Source: Willaertia magna
Taxonomy: Eukaryota > Heterolobosea > Eutetramitea > Acrasida > Naegleriidae
DNA: 21,923 nt
Direction: 5' to 3'
NCBI GenBank assembly: GCA_902984215.1
Contig: CADWAF010001158.1
Coordinates: forward strand, 1-21,923
The notes beneath the pieces are model-generated. The model searched no databases. It worked only from the letters and a program-made list of their open reading frames with translations, and was not told the origin of the DNA. Both the position numbers and the translations under genes were made by a program. Shown here one piece after another: positions 17,284 through 21,923 of this stretch; the first letter of the stretch is position 1; every line of letters starts with the position of its first letter.

Positions 17284-20101
17284 ATGGGAAACAGCAATGC
17301 TCGAAAATTGTTCGAACAATTGGACAAGGGTAGGTTTTGAATATTTAACAATTTAATTCTCATATAAATTAAAGATAAATGTGGTAAAGTGAGTCTTTCG
17401 GAATTACTTTTAAATAACAATGAAACAACATCTCCTTTCACTTCTTTAACTACACTTTATCATGTAAGTTTATAAAATTATTAAATAGATAAATATTAAT
17501 TTATTACTAGTTTGACATGAGCAAAGAAGGCGCACTTAATTACAAAGAATTTATTGAAATGGAGAAATTTGTTCAAAGAATTAGACATCAAGTAGAAAAA
17601 GAACAAGAAAAAGATGAACACCATTTATCAACTGATGTTAGTTCACTTTTAGGAAAATTATTTGGTAGAAAAGATAGTCAAACAGATTTATCTCAAGAAT
17701 TTGATAATTCTTCACAATTAATGTCATTTGGAAGTATTTCTTCACCATCTACTGCAATGGGAAGTGTAGATAAATTATCTGTTAAATTCTTTACTTCTCC
17801 TTCAAAACAAAAGAAATCCGAACATCATCATCATTATCATCACCACCATTCTTTTTCCGATATGGTAAAAGATAAAGTTACTGAGGAATTACTTCCAGCG
17901 TTACATAAAGAAATGTATAACAAGGAAGGAAAACAAAGATTTTTAACTTGGCTTTGGAAATTGGTATGTTTTTTAATTATTAGTAATTATAAAATAGTAA
18001 CTATTTATTATTATTTAAAAATTAACAGTCTGATATTGACCATACTGGTAGAATAACTAGAGCAGAGTTGGAGATAATTTTGAGAGCGGTTCAAAAGGAT
18101 GGTATTGACTTGGAATGTTTATTATTTGATGCTTGTTCAACTGATGAGGATAGCACTAGTGATGAAGAACATGTTACTCAACTCACTTCTGTTAGTGAAG
18201 CCTATGCAAGCAGATATGCTAACAAGATGTCTAAGAAAAGTCCAACTGGACCAACAGGTAAGGCTACATCTCCTAAGACTGAAGGTACTCCAAGCGTTAA
18301 TGTTTCCAATAATACTTCAATTCAAAAAGAGAATACAACAAGTCCCAGAGGTTCCGTTTCTACAAGTAAAAGAGAAGATACAAGCGATGATGAAGAAGAA
18401 CAAATAAAACATATGGAGGAAATGCAAAGAATAAGTAGATTAGTAGAAAGAATTCTTGATGAATATGATATTGAAGGACATGGATATTTAAATCAACAAG
18501 AATTCATGAAGTTAGGTGAAATTATTTTAACTAAATATGAAGCCCTTCATTTAGAAAACCAAGATGGTAAAATTATTGGAGATTGGAAAATGACTCATGT
18601 CCTTGGAAGAGGAAGTTATGGTGTTGTTCGTTTAGCTCACCATATTGATGATTATAATGAAAAGCGTGCTATTAAAGTTATTAAACGTGGTAATGTTAGT
18701 GATATGTCAAGATTAGATACTGAAATTCAAGCAATGACAATGTTAAGACATAACAATGTTGTTAGATTATATGAAGTTTTGGAAGATGAGGAATATGTTT
18801 ATATTGTTATGGAACTTTGTGGAGGAGGATCTTTATATGAACATTTAAAGGATAAACCTTTTGATGAAGAATTAGCCAGGTATTATTTTAATCAATTAGT
18901 TGATGGTTTAAGTTATTGTCATCAAAATGGTGTTTGTCACCGTGATTTAAGACTAGAGAATTTATTATTAGATAATGAAGGTAGATTAAAAATTACAGAT
19001 TTTGGTCAAGCTAGAATATTTAAAAAAGGTTGGGATTTATTTTCAACTCAATTGGTTGGTAGTTTATATCATTTATCACCAGAACAGATTGAAGGAAAGG
19101 TTTATTCAGGAGAAAAGATTGATATTTGGAGTGCAGGTATTATCCTCTATTGTTTTGTTACATCAAGATTACCATTTTGTTCTTCTGATGTAATGCAAAT
19201 GTTTGATGATATTAAGAATGCAAGGTATTCTTATCCTGATGACGTAAACGTTTCTGAGGAATGTCAAGAATTAATATTTGGTATGTTACAAACAAATCCA
19301 AATGTAAGAGCAAATTTGAAACAAATTAAGGGACATGGATGGACAAAAGGACCTCAAAAACAACCACATTTAATGGTCGATAATATGACACTTGAAGGTT
19401 TCTTTGATAAGAATAAGCATATCCCAAATTTACATAAAATCATTGGAAAGATATTAATGGATATTTTGAAACAATTTGACGTTCATTTCAAAGCTGATGT
19501 GAAAAAGAAAGGTGTTAAATTACCTCTAAGCAGTAGTCAAATGAGTCTTTGTTATGGTAATTCTAAAGGATTTAACATGAGTAACTTATCACATTGTGAT
19601 AGTACTGCTAGTATTTCTTCTCCTGGAAGTGATGTTGGTGTTAATACCAATGTAGGAAGTAGCAAAACAGAGAAAAAAGATAGCATTATCACTCCACCTA
19701 CATCTGAAAATGGAATAACTCTACCTCCTATTTCCTCTAATGAGACATTACCTACAATTACTAAAAGCAATAGCAATGGTGAAATACATGAAGCTTCAGT
19801 ACAAGGTCCTAAAAAGCCATCATTAAAGATTGATACTGGGATTGGAAAAAAGAATGATACCCTTACTTGTGATGTGTCTCCTCTCCTCCCAACTACCAAT
19901 GTTGTCCCACCAGTTATTAGACCGTTTTTATTGATGAAATGTATGTGTGCAAAGAAGGATTTAAAGTTTTCTATTTCACTTGAAGAGACCTTAGATAAAT
20001 CACTTTATATCGTTTTTGAACTAAGAGACGGTGAAACTAAAGAGTTTAAAAATAAGTTGAACAAAATTAAACCAGAATTGACAACCAGATTAACTTCGTA
20101 A
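17284..20101 (+). CDS. N-myristoylated EF-hand Ser/Thr kinase, SNF1/AMPK/CaMK-like catalytic domain
   Basis: Kinase of 886 aa in four exons: 17284-17329, 17375-17463, 17511-17963 and 18029-20101. The introns are 45, 47 and 65 nt. The first exon gives MGNSNARKLF, a plausible myristoylation signal. EF-hand loops lie at 14-25, 47-58, 198-209 and 343-354, each with Asp at 1, Gly at 6 and Glu at 12. The first and third are each completed by splicing. Between EF2 and EF3 lies a Ser-rich linker with HHHHYHHHH (150-158). The kinase domain (about 382-636) has GRGSYG (389-394), Lys412, Glu428, HRD (500-502), DFG (520-522) and SPE in place of APE. The catalytic-loop Lys is Arg504 (HRDLRLEN). The closest family style is SNF1/AMPK-related. 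A disordered tail ends in a module (about 825-880) faintly like KA1. EF-hands precede the kinase, the opposite order to plant and apicomplexan CDPKs. Ca2+ control is inferred; the domain calls are firm. Confidence 0.9.
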
Positions 20102-20150
20102 TCAAATAACCCCAGTATCTATCTTATTGGTATAGTGTATTAAATTATAC

Positions 20151-20156
20151 AATAAA
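20151..20156 (+). promoter_or_regulatory. Candidate polyadenylation signal of the EF-hand kinase gene
   Basis: AATAAA lies 50 nt after the kinase stop and 156 nt before the next ATG. It is placed on position only. Confidence 0.4.
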
Positions 20157-20225
20157 TTATTTATTTAAGATGAATTGCTCTTTCGGGTTCAACTCGTTGC
20201 TGGCCAATCTAAACTTTTTACTGAC

Positions 20226-20255
20226 AAGTTCACAAGTTGACTTGTAAGTTCACAA
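20226..20255. repeat. Paired direct repeat enclosing a palindrome, upstream of the F-box-like gene
   Basis: AAGTTCACAA occurs at 20226-20235 and again at 20246-20255, exactly 20 bp apart. Between and overlapping them is ACAAGT-tg-ACTTGT (20232-20245), a perfect 6-bp inverted repeat. It ends 56 bp before the ATG at 20312, a position suitable for a transcription-factor site or 5'-UTR element of that gene. The role is inferred. Confidence 0.5.
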
Positions 20256-20311
20256 ACCATGGTAGCCTTTATTTTACTTTCAAACAAATAAAAAAGCAAC
20301 TTTAAAAAAAA

Positions 20312-21832
20312 ATGTCCAACAACTTTAACTCTATCCTTCCTTTTCATCTCTTTGCAGGGGATAAATTAATAGATCAACAACCACAATTAAATAATGCGTT
20401 ATATTTTAATAAATCATGGTTAATTCCATTTGAAATTATTGAAATAATTATGGATTATTGTAATAGAACTGAATTATTAACCTTTTCAAAAACATGTAAA
20501 ACTATTTATCACAAAATTAATACAGATCCCTATTATTTCTCTCAAATTAAAAGACTTATTTCTTTTAAACAATTAATTACTTTTCTAACCCAACCAAACA
20601 ATCAAAATAAATTATTATTAAGATGTGACTCTAACAATGTTTATGATACAGTTATTGAAACCTTCTACTTTTATGATTTACTATTCCCTTATCTAAAAAT
20701 AAATAAAGTTAAAGAAATCAAGCATGAAAAATTAATTTATGATGAATACAACTTACCTAAGTTTTTAACAGAATACCTTTCTAACAGCAACAGTAGTAAT
20801 TCAAATAAAACTTTTACTGAACTTTTAGAAAATTTCAAAGAATATGAAGATAATGATGCTTTAAAATTAAACAAATCCAATACTTCAAATGAATATGACA
20901 AGATAATTGATCAATTAAATAAAGAAGTTACATTCTCATTACCATATGAAAATTATTTATTAGAAGTTGAATTACACAATGCAATGTTACATATTTTATT
21001 TTATTTAAGAATAAGATGTGCTTCAATTTTAAAGGAAATGTCAGAAGAAGAATTAGACAAAATTGATAATGAAGATTATTATGATAAAAATCTTATTAAT
21101 ATAAGATGTTGTATTCGTGAAATTAGAAATTATTTCTTATCAAATGAAAGATTATCTTTCTTATTAAGGGTAAGAGAAGATGAGAATGTTGTAGAATTAG
21201 AAAATGGTTTATCACAAGTATTAGATATTAGAAGATTATCTATTGAAGATAAAGAAGATAAATTACCTTTACCTATTGATAATACCTTAGTATTAAAAGA
21301 AGAAGATAAAGAAAAAGTTCCAATTTATTATTGTAAATTCTGTAATTTTAATATTGGTGGTTTTGCATGTGAAAAATGTAATGAATTACTTGTGTTGTCA
21401 CCAGAATTGGACGGAAGTGCTTTTTGTAAGAAATGTTATGGAGGGATGACAAGACCTAATTGTTGTAGAAGACCTATGCATGTTAAGATACCTTCTTTTG
21501 AGATACTTCATCCTGTTACTACAACATCTCCTGCTCTTTCATGTAGTAAATGTCAATTTAGTGTGGTTGGAGCTCGTTGTTTTACTTGTTGTTGTTTAGA
21601 TAAAGATGATTCAGTAATAGGTAGTAGTCCAGTAAGGGGAAGTAATATAGAGATTGAAGGTTTCTTTGAAAGAGTTTGGTGTGCTTATGTTTGGACATGT
21701 GAAAAGGGATGTGGTCGTAAAAAACGAGGTGGTTTATATTATGGAGGAGTAATGAAGTGTAAATGTTGTGATGATGAGGATTTATATCATCATGAATATA
21801 TTAGAATTAATGGCGAACCATGTAACTATTAA
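20312..21832 (+). CDS. F-box-like protein with duplicated cysteine-rich zinc-binding-like module
   Basis: Intronless 506-aa protein. Residues 36-80 (LIPFEIIEIIMDYCNRTELL...) fit an F-box-like helical motif, which would bind Skp1 in an SCF ubiquitin ligase. The middle (80-330) is Asn/Lys/Glu-rich and mainly helical, with no recognised domain. The last 170 residues hold many Cys: C341-x2-C344-x8-C353-x2-C356, then C372-x2-C375, then a second C411-x2-C414-x8-C423-x2-C426, then C463, C467, C483, C485 and C486. Two 16-residue units of the same layout suggest an internal duplication of a zinc-ribbon-like fold. The start ATG follows an A-rich run, as at ribophorin II. A substrate receptor whose Cys domain recognises targets is the inference. 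No close named family was recognised, and the F-box call is moderate. Confidence 0.65.
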   Translation: MSNNFNSILPFHLFAGDKLIDQQPQLNNALYFNKSWLIPFEIIEIIMDYCNRTELLTFSKTCKTIYHKINTDPYYFSQIKRLISFKQLITFLTQPNNQNKLLLRCDSNNVYDTVIETFYFYDLLFPYLKINKVKEIKHEKLIYDEYNLPKFLTEYLSNSNSSNSNKTFTELLENFKEYEDNDALKLNKSNTSNEYDKIIDQLNKEVTFSLPYENYLLEVELHNAMLHILFYLRIRCASILKEMSEEELDKIDNEDYYDKNLINIRCCIREIRNYFLSNERLSFLLRVREDENVVELENGLSQVLDIRRLSIEDKEDKLPLPIDNTLVLKEEDKEKVPIYYCKFCNFNIGGFACEKCNELLVLSPELDGSAFCKKCYGGMTRPNCCRRPMHVKIPSFEILHPVTTTSPALSCSKCQFSVVGARCFTCCCLDKDDSVIGSSPVRGSNIEIEGFFERVWCAYVWTCEKGCGRKKRGGLYYGGVMKCKCCDDEDLYHHEYIRINGEPCNY

Positions 21833-21923
21833 ATGTAAGATTTTTATTGTTGCTGTAAACTTATTCTTCATTGTAATGTATGATTTTAAATGTTGTAATT
21901 TTTAGCACTTCCACCAAGTTGTT
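21833..21923. other. 3' flank of the F-box-like gene
   Basis: This is AT-rich 3' flank to the window edge. No AATAAA or gene start is visible. Confidence 0.4.

Noticed and set aside
1..21923. Mobile element, CRISPR array, viral insertion or antiphage-style defence island
   Set aside because: There are no transposase, integrase, repeat-spacer pattern, terminal repeats or viral hallmark genes; the gene set is ordinary eukaryotic. The Piwi is of the eukaryotic Piwi clade, not a prokaryotic short Argonaute.

Overview
The window reads as nuclear DNA of a free-living, Naegleria-like amoeboflagellate (Heterolobosea). It is AT-rich and gene-dense, with 11 genes in about 22 kb, and it carries eukaryote-only genes: Piwi, cytosolic ribosomal protein uS9/S16, ribophorin II and an EF-hand kinase. 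Introns are few and very short. TAA, TAG and TGA all end genes here, so the code is standard and ciliates with reassigned stops are unlikely. The Naegleria assignment rests on overall style, not on a marker, and is tentative. Eight GT..AG introns (45-93 nt, seven of them 45-65 nt) could be placed because both flanks continue one recognisable protein in frame.

Layout, left to right. The + strand carries an MFS transporter resembling the bacterial MFS_3 effluxer type (512-2347, one intron) and a Gfo/Idh/MocA-type oxidoreductase (2500-3611, one intron). The - strand then carries a Piwi-clade Argonaute (3864-6334, one intron, 807 aa), a small hypothetical protein (6501-6812), a predicted N-myristoylated disordered protein with three RRxS sites (7070-7732) and a membrane-anchored GH20 beta-hexosaminidase (8109-10157, one intron). 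A divergent promoter region follows, then ribophorin II of the oligosaccharyltransferase (+, 10545-12558, one intron). It converges within 40 bp on a phospholipid-scramblase-like protein (-, 12599-14047). A second divergent region leads to a deoxynucleoside-kinase-fold protein (+, 14751-15833), which converges on RPS16 (-, 16000-16425). The third divergent region (858 bp) leads to a four-exon N-myristoylated EF-hand/SNF1-like kinase (+, 17284-20101). An F-box-like protein with a duplicated cysteine module (+, 20312-21832) ends the window.

The genes do not form an operon or an obvious pathway. The common threads are secretory and membrane functions (ribophorin II, hexosaminidase, scramblase, MFS) and signalling proteins, two of which begin with myristoylation motifs. 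The most notable points are: a Piwi in which all three slicer-triad positions are substituted (Ala/Glu/Ser) while the guide 5'-end pocket motif is kept; an inverted Ca2+-kinase architecture with four EF-hands before an SNF1/AMPK-like catalytic domain; a nucleoside-kinase-like protein without the catalytic ERS arginine; and several compact inverted or direct repeats in the intergenic regions. No tRNA, rRNA, CRISPR array, transposon or viral gene was recognised.
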